Source: Haemonchus contortus (lineage: Eukaryota > Nematoda > Chromadorea > Rhabditida > Trichostrongylidae). Taken from it: DNA of 64,000 nucleotides. Positions 48,410 through 62,344 of the stretch are shown in pieces. The stretch covers positions 36,705,505-36,769,504 of the forward strand of contig LS997567.1 of NCBI GenBank assembly GCA_000469685.2. The letters run 5' to 3'. Under the pieces are notes generated by a model. The model was not told the origin of the DNA, did no database searches, and saw only the letters and a program-made list of their open reading frames with translations. Position 1 is the first letter of the stretch. Each line of letters opens with the position of its first letter. A program made the position numbers and the translations under genes.

Positions 48410-50419
48410 ACCCTTATCGAACGGCCGGTTCATCACGTTCTACCTGGTAAACTACAGCTGCAAATCCATCAGGAAAGCAACGAACGTATCAGTGTGTAAT
48501 GAATAAAGAGCAAGGTGTTGGAGAGCTTCAAGCAACGAAATTTCACTGTTGCAGTCCACAAACTATCTCTAAATTTATTGTAGGTCAATTTATTGAGCTG
48601 TTGCGCTTGTCGATCTGAGTTTTTGGTGCCAGAAACGAAAGTTAATGTGAAGGAAGTACACGACGCTTCAACCGTCGACCGACTGACCGACCGCGTTGCT
48701 GGCCACGTGTTGACAACGCAAAACAGATTGCGTGAAGAGCCGCGTGAGCGGTGTTGATCGGAGTCCAGCGTTGTCAACGCGTGGCCTGCGGTCAGTCGGT
48801 CGTCGGTTGAATCAACGCACGTGGTTGATTCTGAAAGCCCTCATCGGATGGGCTATTGGAGGTAATTGGATTATTACCCAAGTAATTATTCAGAGAGTTA
48901 GTCGTCCACCAGCAAAATTTTGCAGCGCATTTATGAAAAGAATCTTGTATTAATTCTAGAAAGATTGCGAGTGTGCCGACAAAACCGTGATTGCCGTTAG
49001 GTTGTGCGGAAAGTATTTGACGAAAATTCACAATAGTCTCTACGTTTTTAAGGCTTTGAAGCGTTGGAACGAGGTGAACCCAGAATTGCTCAGAAGGATC
49101 TTCAAGGTTAGTTCTTGACAGAAGTTCGAGTAGATTCAAGCACGTACTAGCCAGATTTGAACTCGCGAGAAGTACGTATTGAATACGGGTGGACATTTGG
49201 GCTATTATATGATTGATTTAAAAAGGAAGAGATAGCTGGATATGTTATGCGTGTACGTGTGGCCAGCGTCAGGAGCTTCTCAGAAAAACCTGAAAGAATT
49301 TTTTTACCGCTGCAGAATTTTTGACAGATTTTCAGCACATCCTATATTTCTTGTATAATTATGTGTACTTCGCAATTCAGTGAAAATGGAGAAGACCACT
49401 TTCTCTCTTAAATCAAATATTATGTGATTTTTATGAAAGACATCAAATAGAGTCACCGATCAAAAACGAACCAGGGGTCCTTTCTGACCACAACTTTTCG
49501 AAATTGCACTACCTTCCTTGAATAAAATCAAGGAAGCCTTCACCAAAGGTGTTATACTACGTTACGTAAGAAGCCTCTTTCCTTAGGAAGCTAAGGGCCA
49601 AAGAAGAAGTGCCAGAAAATATCCGAGGTTCCGCCTCATTTGCCAGTATAACCTTGAGACCGCATAGCTTAACGCCCTCAAAATTCAAAATCAGTTACTC
49701 AAAAACTTTATTGGGTTCCTCTCCAAATGTGCATATATCAAAATCCCTTCGTAAAAGAACTCAACATTGAAAAACAATAAAATCAGAAGGAAATTCCATG
49801 GTAGTAAAAGGTAAGATCGGGATCAAGATTCACCCTTCTAACACAATGCAAAAGTCAAAACCACGTCTGCCTCAAAAGAAAAAATAAGAAAAAAACTGAA
49901 CGTCCAAGCAGTGTTATTGAAGTGTTCAGCAGCTTTGGAAGACAATTGATCTGTGAAGGTCTAAAGACGAATCAGACAAGGACATCGCGTTTCAGACAGA
50001 CCTACCATCATTCCCCTCTTCAATTCATTACTTAGCACCAGTACACGATCGAAAACGAAAAATTTTAACATGGAGGTCATTTAACAGGGTCTAGGATCAG
50101 CTGAAAGTTAGGATGCGAACTGAATTCCACTCCTTCTGCATCCAAAACGGGTGCAGATTCACTGGTATACATCCCATTGTGAAAGTTTATTAATGAAGAT
50201 TGGAATGAAGTTCCGCAGGCGGGCTAGGCCCACCTCTGGAACCTTGCATGTTGATAAGCCTACAAGTGAAAAAAACTCTTAATTCTCAATTTGGAATGAA
50301 ATTCATGTTCAAAACTTGGCGAGATAGTACCTGTTTGATGATAAGCCCTTTAACTTTTAAAGACCTCCGAAGAACGAGAGCGAACATTGTTCGATTAAAT
50401 AACTGGGATGAAATGGTGT
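48410..50419. other. No gene recognised; one foldback repeat
   Basis: Apart from the inverted repeat at 48667-48811 only short unrecognised frames occur. Confidence 0.4.
48667..48811. repeat. 145-bp inverted repeat
   Basis: TTCAACCGTCGACCGACTGA pairs with TCAGTCGGTCGTCGGTTGAA, and GGCCACGTGTTGACAACGC pairs with GCGTTGTCAACGCGTGGCC, with a small bulge. Arms are about 48 bases around a centre of about 48 bases. It is probably a small foldback element. Confidence 0.85.
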
Positions 50420-50610
50420 CCTGGAAGGTGGCCCACCGCCCATGATCCGGGAACTGAATCCTACATTGATATCTGCTCGAGACAAGGACTTCAGCAAAAT
50501 GGTACAAGACTGTTCTGGGAGGATAGAGCCGTGACTTGTACATCGGTGGGTCAGCAATTGATTCTTAAGGGCACATACGCACTCAATATTTCTCTGCGGT
50601 TCTGAATGGA
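50420..50610 (+). mobile_element. tRNA-derived SINE copy, degraded
   Basis: CATGATCCGGGAACTGAATCC, TTGATATCTGCTCGAGAC, GGGAGGATAGAGCCGTGACT and CTTGTACATCGG follow in the same order as the better copy starting at 50765. The A box is badly worn and the B box reads GAACTGAATC. Confidence 0.55.
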
Positions 50611-50764
50611 AATCTAATGAGGGGGTGCATTGTAAAATCATTTCTGACAAAAGTCTTTATCCTAATATCCTTTATGACAACCAAAGTAGAATCGCCCATT
50701 TGCAAAAGCCTTCCCTACTCTACTTTGTTTGAGAAAAGCCTCAAGACAGGAATCCCATTGGGTA

Positions 50765-51005
50765 GTGGAGGTGGTGTAGTGGCAAGTGGCGCTCTACCAC
50801 GCATGCATGGTCACAGGTCAGGTTTGAATCAAGGATTGGTATCCGATTGAGCCAACGGAGCCTTCTATTCCTACGGAGTTGGTTTATCTGTACCACACTC
50901 GTTTGGGAGGATCAAAGTACCGACCTGTACGTCGGCTACCGGAAGTCATTGTATAGGCCATATACGCATTCAGTACGCCACTACGATTTTGAGGAAGAGT
51001 CAAAT
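50765..51005 (+). mobile_element. tRNA-derived SINE copy
   Basis: It has an A box TGGTGTAGTGGC (50772-50783) and a B box GGTTTGAATC (50821-50830). The body then reads GATTGGTATCCGATTGAGCC, GGGAGGATCAAAGTACCGAC and CTGTACGTCGGCTACCGG. It belongs to the same family as 33435-33553 and 50420-50610 and is in direct tandem with the latter. The 3' boundary is approximate. Confidence 0.7.
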
Positions 51006-51897
51006 GCGGGGTAATTCCCTCGAATGGGGTTTACTAACGCCCAAAGACTTTATCTTTCATCCTTCATCCTATATGGACTTCGTCAACAGAATTTGTTATG
51101 CCACTTTACACAAAACGAAGTCCACATCTATCCCCCTTCATAAGCGCTTGATTTTGGCATCGTCCTAATAAACAGGAAAGAAAGGATTGAGTCATCAAAA
51201 ACTTAAGTGCGAGCTGCTGAAATCATTCTTACGCCTAGGGAATGGTATACCCCAAGACCTAACTTGGAGGAGACAACAGCGCTGAATATTCCCGGATGAT
51301 TTTGCTAGAACTACTTGCACAGTTGTTAAGGCAGGCATTGATTGTTCCATCTGAATTTTTCACCTACAACGTTGAAGTTGCTATCATAGGCCTGCTCTAA
51401 TATCGAATCGCAGAATTAAGTGAGATTTATTTCCTTTCCATTATACTCTAAATATAAAAAATCTCTCAATTCCTTCCTTCACCAGCCAGAGATGTGACCA
51501 TGCGTTCAAGGTTGTCCATCTTCAGTAAACTCTACCTCAATGAATGGAAACCCTAATTTTCTACCATTAGACATACTGGTTTAAATCCTTGGGAAGCATG
51601 CTATTCGAATCATTCTCAGGAAGGCGAGCAGCAGGAGTAGCTTAAAATTAAAAGAACCTCGAAGATGAATAGATTAATCAAATAGGGATACCCACGCCGC
51701 AGTACCGTGCCCCACATGGAAATGATTAAGGTCGTTCTCCGACCCGTTGAATGCTCTCACATGTTGTTCCTTAATGCCATGTTCCAGCCATCTGAATCCC
51801 TTATTACAGTGAGGCTAATGGGGTACAACCGCTTACTAATAGCATCCAAGCATTATAGGCCCTCACAAGTTGGCAGTTTATGAACAAAACTTTAGTG

Positions 51898-51968
51898 TCG
51901 GACGGGACTCGATCCCGTACTTCTGCTGTCCGGGCACCGTACTCTATTCCTTACACTACCGAGACCAA
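51898..51968 (-). other. tRNA-like relic (tRNA pseudogene or SINE head)
   Basis: The minus strand shows an A-box-like TCGGTAGTGTAAGG and a B box GGATCGAGTCC (51905-51915) within a perfect five-base T stem (ACGGG/CCCGT). The acceptor ends (GGTCTCG and CCGACAC) do not pair and no regular anticodon arm forms. It is therefore not a functional tRNA gene. Confidence 0.5.
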
Positions 51969-52074
51969 GCTTGTCCTAGCCTTCTTAATGGCTTACATGC
52001 CGTAGCTTATCAGCACTCACACGTACAACACGATGAGCCGGTCGGCTGGTTGCAAGCTTTACATGATAGAACTT

Positions 52075-52171
52075 GTTTTGACTTAATGTTTTGTTAACTT
52101 CTGTTATTTCGCCAAAACATTATTCTCATTTTGTTGACATTTACTATATTAACAAAACATCAAGTCAACAC
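52075..52171. repeat. 97-bp inverted repeat, 24-bp arms
   Basis: The left arm (52075-52098), with core TTGACTTAATGTTTTGTTAA, pairs with the right arm (52148-52171), with core TTAACAAAACATCAAGTCAA, with a few mismatches. The 49-base centre is AT-rich. It could be a tiny foldback element or terminal inverted repeats left by a deletion. Confidence 0.75.
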
Positions 52172-54934
52172 ATTATAGGACCTAAACTCAATGTTAAGTA
52201 GACAAATGAAATATGCTTTATGCTGTGGCAGAATAGATAGCTTATAACAGACTGACAGAAAGGCGGAAACTCCTGATTTTCACATCAGTCTGCCCTATAA
52301 TACAATCGGCTCTGAATTTTCCATCTGATTTTTACAAGCTTACCATACCTGCAATTGAACCCTACATATAGCTAGTCTCGAAAACTTTGAAAAAGTGTAA
52401 TAGATAGCTTATAACATTGATAAAGATCTTGATTCACTTTTCTCTACGTTCTATTTACATCGGTGTCTGATGAGAGAAGTGTACTGTCTATCAAGTCGCG
52501 GTTGCGCCTATATTGAGAGGCTGAAACACAAAATTTTTGAAAAAATCGGTTCATTTCAAAATTTCAGTTTTAAAGCATTCATTTTGTCCAATCAAACAAA
52601 TAATGAATACTTTTTAAAAGATCGAGTTATAGGAAGCATCAAACACCGTAATCAATCGATCGATCAATCAACCACTCAAAAAAACTCGGAGGGCGTGTCT
52701 ATGCAGTCCAACACTACTGTAGCCTTTTTCGCATAGATAAACTGGACCTGAGTGGAATCTGCAATTTAGAATATCAAAGGCATGAACATCTGGGCTTACC
52801 AAACTGGGCCTCTCTTTTCCTGTATTGCCCCTTTCACCTGAGAAAGGGTCAGGAAACGTCAGCTGCCAGTTAAAGAGGCTCTGTTTAAATACTTGTAAGT
52901 AACATTTTTCCAGTGGTTCAGCAAAATACTGGGAGCATCCCTTTGGCCACTGATCCCTGTTCAGCAAATAACTTCACGAAGGGTTATCAAGGATGATGGT
53001 CAGTAGTTGAGATTATATTTTATTACCGCAAATTCTTCTTGTAAATAATCATTCTGTGTAATAATTATCACATTTTTTGAAATGTAACTTTTAAAACAAA
53101 GGAATCAAGTGATCAATTGGACAAACAGGGATCGGGTACACCCAAATATATGATGGATGGGCATTTGATCGTAGCTATCGCTGTGCCATGAATTTAATGG
53201 GCGGAGACGAACAGCTACCAGCAGCTGTTGGTGCACCCAATCACAACGGAGATTACTGTTACAGTTGTGTCTCCCAGACGGGAATTTGGCAATCACGCAC
53301 GTCCATTGGAAAGAAGAAGCATGCCAATGGGCACAAATCCACTGACAACCTTGCTCTTCCCGCTGTACATGTGTTGCAAAACAAAGGGACCAGAAAATGC
53401 GGAAAGAAAACCCGCAATAATAACGATACGTTCACGTACAACGGGTTGAGGTAGGAAATTACCTCCTTTTATACATAGTAATAACAATTATCACGAAATA
53501 GCCGAAGAATATGAAGTGTCCAAGTGCGAAACTAGTGAAGGATGCTCGAATGGTGTGACCTATTTGGTCATCTTAAATAATTGGTCGGCCTATCACATGC
53601 AGGTATTGCGAATTAAAAGTAAAACGGAACTAGTTTCGCAAGTTATGACCGCGTTTTATGTTCTGACATGGCGTTACAGTGTTCATCAAAAAAGACGTCG
53701 ATCAGAGAATGACGGAACGAAATCAAGCGGTGCAACGCGGTTCTTACGGAATGGTCCGAGATCAAGGTGAAAAGTTGCCGCTAGAATCGTCACGCTACTT
53801 TGTTACACCCACGTAGTTACTACTTCGCTCCGAGAGTACTCAACCTGTGACGAATCCTCCTGGCTTACTGAAGTAGCCATGGAAGATGTTGATCGATTTC
53901 TTTGATGTATTCTCTGGAATGGTAATGTCTACAGTTAGTGAATGATGTGATCAATCTAGTTCTTCCAGCAAAGGTACGTTAACCATTTTATTTTTGCATT
54001 TCCCCTTGAATGGCCTTCCTGCAGAGAAATGAGTCAGCGTTTTTAGCAGCCATGTGTTACCCTACCCAGAGTGAGTTCATCGAGCTCCAAACCTTCACAT
54101 CCAGCTCCAACGTTCTGAATTTATAGCAGTCAAGTATTACCCGGAAGGATTTCATTCAGCTCCAAGTGTTCCCATTTCGTCGTTTTGCAGCCGTGATTTG
54201 GACCTCCTTTTGTGGCAGTTGGATGATTTGTGACGGTCAAAAATGTCTTATGTTGAGTTTATGTCACTTAAACTTCGACCCATCTTGCGACTATTTTCAT
54301 TCTCAGACGAGGACATTCACCCCATTCGAGGTTCTTCATAGGTTTCTTCATTCTGATGGACAGTCTATTTTGGAACAGTGAGGGTTTATTCTTACGAAAA
54401 GTTGTTTAATGTTCCCTCTTAGGTGACATGATTGGAACATATATGCTCCCCTTAGGAGGTTGCAATTGCGGATTTTGACAAAAGCAATGATCGGCATAGA
54501 AAGAGCCCGGAGCAGATCATCAAGGTTGGCATGAGCATCATTGTAATTCAAAAATCCAAGTTTGAATAGTCAGTAAAGTAGGTATTTTCTGGTTCCCTTG
54601 ATGTGATAACACCTAGAAAATCATGTGGCTGGGGCTGATCCATGGAACTGATCAGGTGGAGCCCGAACTCTATACATTATAAACACTGGACAATCACTGA
54701 AGCAGGACTTTTCGATGGCTTCACTCTTAACCTGATCGTAATCGCACTAGAGAGTTCCACTTTAATGAAACGGCAATTTTTGATGATTTTTCTGCCGTTG
54801 AGCAGAACCGGACGAATCACACTCTTATGTTGTTATAGAATGCATGTTGAATTAAAAACGAAATCTAGAACGAATTTGCTGGAACTAGCTGTTTATTTCC
54901 GTAATGAGAAGAAAAGCTAGTCTTCAATGTTGCG

Positions 54935-55005
54935 TGTTCAAATCAAATTTCGATGTCGGCACACTAAAGCGGAACGCTTTCCGTTACACTAACTATGACA
55001 TTCGG
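54935..55005 (-). other. Degraded tRNA-like relic
   Basis: The minus strand reads TCATAGTTAGTGTAACGG (A-box-like) followed about 40 bases later by TTTGATTTGAACAC (B-box-like). No intact cloverleaf forms. Confidence 0.35.
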
Positions 55006-58000
55006 TCACGTGCTTGATGTCTATTTCTTTCAAAATTATAAATGACTTTCAATATTTATTACAAAAATAAATTGTATATTGGTCTCATTATCTCATTCTC
55101 ATTGGCCGAAGTACAATATTGAGTAAATTTGATAGAAGAATAATTGGTGCGGAAATAGTAATTCGAATCATCACTCATCTCAGGGGAACCGTTCTGGATT
55201 TTCATTGAATTTGGCAACATGGCCGGGGCGTTAGCCTTACGAAGTAAAATTATATCGTGCTGGTAAAGCTCTATATTTTTGATGCAATTTTTCAAGTTTC
55301 CTGTTCAAGCAATTTCACTTGAATTTTAGGGCGGTACGTCATCGCACAACTATTTCCGAGCTGAACTCTACGTGCTACATTGCATTCGCCCATGAGAAGG
55401 GTAGCAGCCCTTGTAGAAGTCTTTTGAAAATTCAGCTAGGTCCAAAAAAAAGAAGTTATCAATGAACAAAGGCTTACTGGTATTGATAGGGACCCAAATT
55501 TTACTCACAGCACTATGTAAACCTGAACTGACACTTTGAATACACCTTGCAAATTTCCCTCTAAAGTCTCCCAACCTCTGAGTTCGATCCCATCAGTGCA
55601 CAAGTTTTTGCTACCTTACTTTGTGTCAGAGAAATCCTCAATCCCAGCCTCTATTCTTACTTCCGAGAAAAGTTTTCATCCAGATTTCTGAAACTCATTC
55701 AAGAAATCGTCTCGTTTCAGTTGCCGTTTCACTCCTGTCGCGATCGAGATGGACTGACATATGTTTCTAGGAAACAGCGAGGGCTAACTATTCCTCAGGC
55801 CCCCACTAGAATCAGGCTAGACTATACTAGGAACTCAACTAGAAACTGTTTGAGCAACGCAATTTTGGTTTTCACAATTGTGGCCAACATTGCAACTTGT
55901 ATTGATTTACTTAAGTCTCCATACAAAGTTCCAGTGGGAGGATGGAACCGTTCCTGGCTAAGAGGTCTCAGTTGATTTTGACTTGCGGACACAGGTAACC
56001 ATAATGTGCAAATTACTGTATCACGACGAAAAAGACAAAAATGAGGAGTGATCCAAATCAGCAAAATGTGCTTTATTTTTGTGCGTAAGCTCGCATTCTG
56101 ATTTCTACTGGTGTGTATTGTGCAGCACCCTCACCAGCCGTTACTAGGCTTATCTTGTTTTTGAAGCGAACACACAATATCTGTTTTTCTTAGCATTTGC
56201 AATATTTAATAATCCTATTAAGTAATTCTTAGACCACTCCCATTTGATTCCTTATTGAGGTGTGACATATTCTGGGTGTATTATAAATAAATGTCTGAAC
56301 GATACAGCACTTTTGTTGACATGTACTACTTATAAGTACAGAGTTCTTTCTGAACAAGCGTACTACATATAATAGGTAATACAGAAGGAGTTATTTCAGA
56401 AAAGCTTGCTGGCTCAGGCACTAAGATGCGGGACGGCTCAGCTACGTCTGTGTAGATCCTTGGGCAAACTTGTACACGTTTCCTACGGCAAAGTGGCCTC
56501 TTCACGGATCTGACCTGAAGACACACGCCTTCACTCTTTTCTTGACTTCAGATTACGGCTACATCAAGCAAGAACGACATCTATAATTTCAATTATGACA
56601 CGACCCATTGTTGGATGATCTCTGACGAGGTAATGATATACTAAGGTTTATTTATTGATTTATTTATTGAGTACGTTGTATAAAACAGCTTATTCAATGA
56701 ATGAATAAAATTGAAAAAAATGTTTGGGACCGTTGACTTCTGATCATGTTGACTAGAGCTTCTATTCGTGATACGTAATGAGCAAAAGCTTGTTGCCGGA
56801 AATGTCTCTGAAGAGACTTTCCAATCCAAGTTATAGGCTGATTTACTTCCGAGTAAAGGTTGACTCACTGAAGATTATTGCATGACAAAACGCCATTCTT
56901 CGGTGAGATGAAATCTTAGCCTCTCAATAGCAGATCATGTCTTCAGGATATGCGAATTGTGACCAGGTTGGCGAATTGTTTTATTACACCTTTTCTTTCG
57001 CTTTATGGTTGCTATGGAGGAGTGGATGTAAGACCGAGAAAGACCCAGAAGAAAGGATGTGAGGCCCACAAGCGGAGCTGTTAGGTAGATAGGTTCAACC
57101 ACGGAAATCCTCCACGGTAAGAAGACTACAGGCGTACAACGAAACAAAACTATGCTTATTGATCGATAGGAGTAAAGAGCAATTTAATTGTCACAGTGAC
57201 CGCCGTCTGTTTGCGCTTTCCCAGACTGCGGGGACAACGTATGAAGTCACCGCTTTAGGCCTCTTGTAGCGATTTCTTCAACCGGTAGTGTTTCGATGAT
57301 ATTCTGAGCAGGCTTCAGAATCCAAAACGCTCTTTGCAAAACTACATGTTCGAATTTTATCACTACCGTAACTCTTGCCCAGAAAAAAGGTGTGACGAGG
57401 TAAGTTCGACGGCTGAACCGATTCTGCACTGGCATCGCCATGCAAGGAAACTTCGTTCCGTTCCGTTTTTCTTTTTCATTCAAAATGTCCTTTCGGTTCA
57501 CAACATCCAATGAGCGATCGACTATCACTTTTACCATTCTTGTTACGGTAGGCTGTAGCTACTGTGGTCGGTGTCTGGTACATTCTGAATTTTTTGAAGA
57601 TCCTAATGTGACTACGGGAAAGTAGATGCAACAGTAGACCGTATACGACCGCTAAATGCTTCTGTACCTTGTGAAGTACGTCTGTAAAAAGTCTCAGAGA
57701 GGATTTTGCTGGCCTCATTGAATGCTCCGCTCCAAAAAAGAAGCAACGATGGATGATAAACGGCTCAGTGTTGATTTCTGAGATTGATAATCGATTATTG
57801 CTAGGAATAGTGAGATCACCACTAATTTGCATCTTCCTTCAACTGTTGCTTATCGAGCTCGAAGAGTGTCGTGAACATGTTAGGTGAAAGTATGGCAACA
57901 TAGAGCACAGAAATTTTCATAGAACTCCGAAGAATGCTGGAAACGAGAACGTTGAACCCAAAAATAAGGCAGAATCTGGATAAATTAACGGTTACGTTCC

Positions 58001-61000
58001 GCAAACCTGTTGACATCATGTTGTCGGTTAGATCCATAAACCTGGTACCTGAGCAGACCTATGGTACCTAGATGGGCAGCTGAGTTCGCATAGAGGATGT
58101 CTTATTCGGGAAAGCACAAACATGGATTTAAATCCTGTAACAGGCCCAATTTTTTCCTACAATTTGCCATTCTTGTGGGAGTGCTTCATAGATGAAAAAA
58201 AACACGAACGCCTGGGTGACTTCTATATCAACTTAGGAACTGGCCTGCTCTAACTCTCCCGACTCGCCTTGGACCAGCGTTGTATTCCCCATAATCATTT
58301 TCTACTATCTACAAGCATAACAACGGAACCAGGCCTGCATGGGTTATTATGAAGTTAAACAATATTAGACAAAAAAAGGCTATAAGGTAACTAATATTTA
58401 CAACACTCTTATTAGCTGCATAGTTATTTTTCACCAGTAACAGTCTGTCTTAAAATCTAAACCCACACTTTTCTCCAATATTTGCTGAGATACGTAATTC
58501 ACAAATATGCAGTGCTAGCGGTTCTTGTGTTTGCTTTGTTTCCAGATCACTTTAAATACTACGCAGACATATCTACATACAATAAGCCCACTAGTCGTTA
58601 TATGTATATATCTGCATTCTTCTATTTATTTGTATACGAATGATGGTTGTCTTGGCTCAATATTGGTTCACCTAGCTGAATTCGGGGATCGTTTCTAGTC
58701 GAGCTAGTGGTAGCTCGTCTTCAGAGCTGCTGTACCCTGTTTTTTCTAACCACCAACTATTAATAACTTCGCATTATATCCAGTTTTCTACGAATTTTGA
58801 AAAACAGTAGAGTTCCAAGATGTTAGCCCTTGTTAAGGGGGTTTTTACACCAGCATTGACAATTCCAGCATTTCTGCAGACATTATAGTGAAGTCTCGGT
58901 GTGTATGGGAATTATCCCGCTTCTGAGGTCCTCTCTCAGGAAGGTGTATGAACGCACCGAATACAGAATAACTTGTCGAGATAATTTGAATATTCTAAAT
59001 ACTTTATGGTTCATTAGTATTGGTGGGCCATACGGAAAATTCTTTTTTGTGGAAACGGCCGCCACCCCTTTCTACTGATTCAACACAACCAGTTCTTTCG
59101 TCATCTCTATTTTGAACTTGCAGTTTTGAACACTTGAACCTATTAGAATTCTTAGCAACCATAGTCCGATTGTACACTAAACTGAGCAGATCGCTACCGA
59201 CATTCTGTAGACGGCTTTCGTCTGGGTTGCGAGAAGATGGCTCACAAGAAAGGGAATGCATGAATTCGGGACCGTAAAGTTTTTTTGCGGCATTTTTTCG
59301 GGTCAAGTAGCGCTTCCTATTCATTCACGCTTTCGAAATTCTTCGATAAGCTTCGTCGTGGACCAGTCTTGTTCACGAATTGTAATGGCCGACAATTATT
59401 CGCGGAGAGTGAGGATGTCGATCCTCGTTGGATTCATCTTCAATCAACTGTCCCCAACCGTGTCATACACACCAATCGATCGCCAATAACTAAAGTTTTT
59501 TCATGCTTTTCCAACGCCAGAAACCAGTCATACTCTTGTAATCATTGTTATTGAAGTTCTACCAGAAGAGTACAGTGTAGAGATGCTATAATTTTGTGTT
59601 TCGACCTCGAGTGTTCCTTGTAGTTTGCGTTTTTGACTGTCTGTTGGAGTTTGTGGAGGTCACAATCCGAAAACTGGTTGATATGGAAAGAAATGAGGCT
59701 GTACAGACAACTTCATAAACTCGTCCTTTCACCTCAACAGGCTCAATTATCCACGGGCGCTTTTGCCATTGCTCGCACGTCTCCTTATTGCCTAGCCCAC
59801 ACACGATCCTCATGATCTATGATCGCTTAATTCCATTCGGATTTCCTTTCTACAAAACAAGTTTACGGTATACCTGTTACCTGACAGCTAATGATGTTAC
59901 GGTATTTGAAAACTCAGTTTGCCTGCCATCATCATGATCTGATTACCCTGACTAAAAAAGCAGGCTAACATCTGATTAAATTCGGGCCCTAACTTATTTG
60001 TTTATTTATTAAGAGCGCAAACAAGTCAATGTGAGGTAAAACTTTGCATTCAGAACTTGAAAGCACTCTTACAGCAATTTATTCATGTATTTATTGAAGT
60101 GATGATCAACATCCAATGTCCGCTCACTCCCCTCCACTCCACTCCGCTCCATCCGATTCACTAGTCAATAGAAAGACAAACTCTATACTTTTCCCAAATA
60201 ATCTCAAACGAATTGTAGCTGTTGAAGTTGGTCGGGATATTATTATTGCTATTTACACACATTGCCCTTTATAAGCGAGCATTTATCTTTATTTACAAAA
60301 AATAAAGTGTCTTTCCTAAAATTTTCACGATAGAGTTTCTGGTGTGCGTACCCCCATGTTGTCCCTGCTATCGCGATTATTGAGAGCTCGGCCGCAGATC
60401 AGTCGTTCACTAACATTCGTCTTCTGGAGTAATGCTCCCTTTAGTTCTCTTGAGGAGCCATCCATCCTCCTTAGCAATTGGATGAGTTCGCACAAATCTT
60501 TTCTTTTTGTCGCTGCTCACTCTACTAATCACCATTTTTATTCAACGTTTCATAATTTTATTCAATGGCATTGCAGCTTTGTTTACATTGTTTTGTTTCC
60601 ATTTGCAATGCTGACGATACAAATCCTCAACAAAACTTTTCGCAAACAGGTTTAATCTATCCTCCTGGAGTGAAATTCTGATACCTTTCACTTGGTGCGT
60701 TTTACACCACGAGAAACATGGTGAGCCGGTTTGCTGAAATCGCCAGCAAAGTGCTGAAGTTCAACTTTTGTAAAATTTTTGTTTTCTTGACTCGTTTCTT
60801 TGGTTTTTTTGTTGCTGTTGTTGTTACAGATCGACTGCACTAGTTGTAGCCATTGCTCTCAGCAACATTAACACCAGAATTATGGAGTTAAGCGACATCA
60901 GAGAATGCAAAGTCATTTTTTCCGCTCTTGTTAACCGTAAGGTCGCAAAATTTGCGAATAGAACTCTCTCCTTCCTATTGGGTTTCGATTGCTGGTTAAA

Positions 61001-62344
61001 ATTGCAATTCAGATATTGTTAAGAGTAGGTGAATATGGAAACCTCTGTGGTCTCACTAGGTTCATTACGTTTCTGACATCCACCGGAACAGCAGCGCAAC
61101 TCAAACTTCGACGTCGCCACAAAATTGGGACTAAGGATTTGCAAATCTTGTGCATTAAAGCAATTGAATCAGTCATGTTAAGGCTTTGACGCCTTCCTAC
61201 AATCGACTAAACAGCGGCCTTCTATTGGCAAGTTTTCGTGAAACTTGAAGCACTGCTTCGAATTGGCACATATATTAGGAGGCGAATGAAAGGCAAAATG
61301 TTTTACTCATAAAATACTCAAGCAAAGAAAACCAACAATTGCACTGCGCCGAAGTTTAGAGATAACCGTACATGGCAAAATATTTTTGTTATTCCTACCA
61401 AACCTGTAGTATTTTACCTAGAAGTAATATATTGTTGAATCAACTCAGCAAATTGGCTTACGTTCGCACGATGAGAATTTTAGCAGAACTGATATAAAAC
61501 TTGCATAATATGACGGTGTTCCTCAGCCAGTATAAGTATCGATTATGTGGGGACGATTCGAGTTCGACCACCCGTATTTCCCATACTTCCGAACCAGTAT
61601 AGGACGGGCCAAAGAACGTATGAAAGCGTGAATTAGCTGAATAAAACATTGTATTGTGCCTGATTTTCACCTCAGTGACGGCATGGAGAAGTAGAAAACT
61701 AGTCAGAGGTGGAACCATTTGGAAGCTGAATAGGAACAGATGATGGGCATTGCTGTAGATGAACAGAATATAATGAAGGCCTTGTCGTAGAGGTTTCTTT
61801 ACTTGCTTCCTCCCTCGGAAGTGGAAGGGAAGCGAATTGAGAATTGTGCATTTGCTTTCCCTCTTCTGAGGATACCTACCATCGAATTCTTAGGACACGC
61901 TCGATGAATCTGATCGACCGTGCATTTCTCCTTCGTAGGGTACATACCTACCACTGTTCAGAATTCACGTGGGCACTATTATTATAGTTTCAAAGACACT
62001 ATTCCCAAAGGGGTCCAGCATTCAAAGCAAGTGGTTTTCAACCCACCTAAAAGTTCTGCTGAAGATGTTTGATACTGTGTACCGATAGAAGTAGAACCTG
62101 TTGTATCGATCCGATTTGCAAATTCCGTGTTCGCTTCGAATGCCGAGACGAGGCGCTTGAAATATAGGGAAATTGAAATACAGGGGGTTCATTGAACATT
62201 GCAACACGCTCCCTGCTGGGTGCATGAAACGAACCGAATTTCTCCCTGGAGGGTGCATTAAACGAAATTAGAATTGGTTCAGATGTAAGCCTCATCCATT
62301 CAACGATCCTCTGTTTTCACTTTTCAATGCGACCTTCTTTCATT

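Larger units (their letters stand above)
51006..62344. other. Long region without a confident gene
   Basis: Frames that look slightly better than chance are 53188-53454 (plus), 57247-57537 and 57822-58037 (minus, the latter with a hydrophobic FCLIFGFNVLVSSILRSSMK segment) and 59285-59554 (plus). None has a recognised domain or a convincing exon structure. Near 62195-62260 the motif CTCCCTG..GGGTGCAT.AAACGAA occurs twice. Two tRNA-like relics and one inverted repeat are listed separately. I see nothing else definable. Confidence 0.4.

Noticed and set aside
48860..48895. Spliced-leader (SL1-like) RNA gene, because of ATTATTACCCAAGTAATT
   Set aside because: It only partly resembles the nematode leader, and neither the splice donor nor an Sm-binding site follows.
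53188..53460. Zinc-finger-like or membrane-protein frames on both strands
   Set aside because: Both strands are open over the same stretch, cysteine spacing fits no known finger, and no splice structure supports either.
57822..58037. Seven-transmembrane receptor exon on the minus strand
   Set aside because: Only one hydrophobic stretch is visible, with no matching neighbouring exons and no recognised motif.
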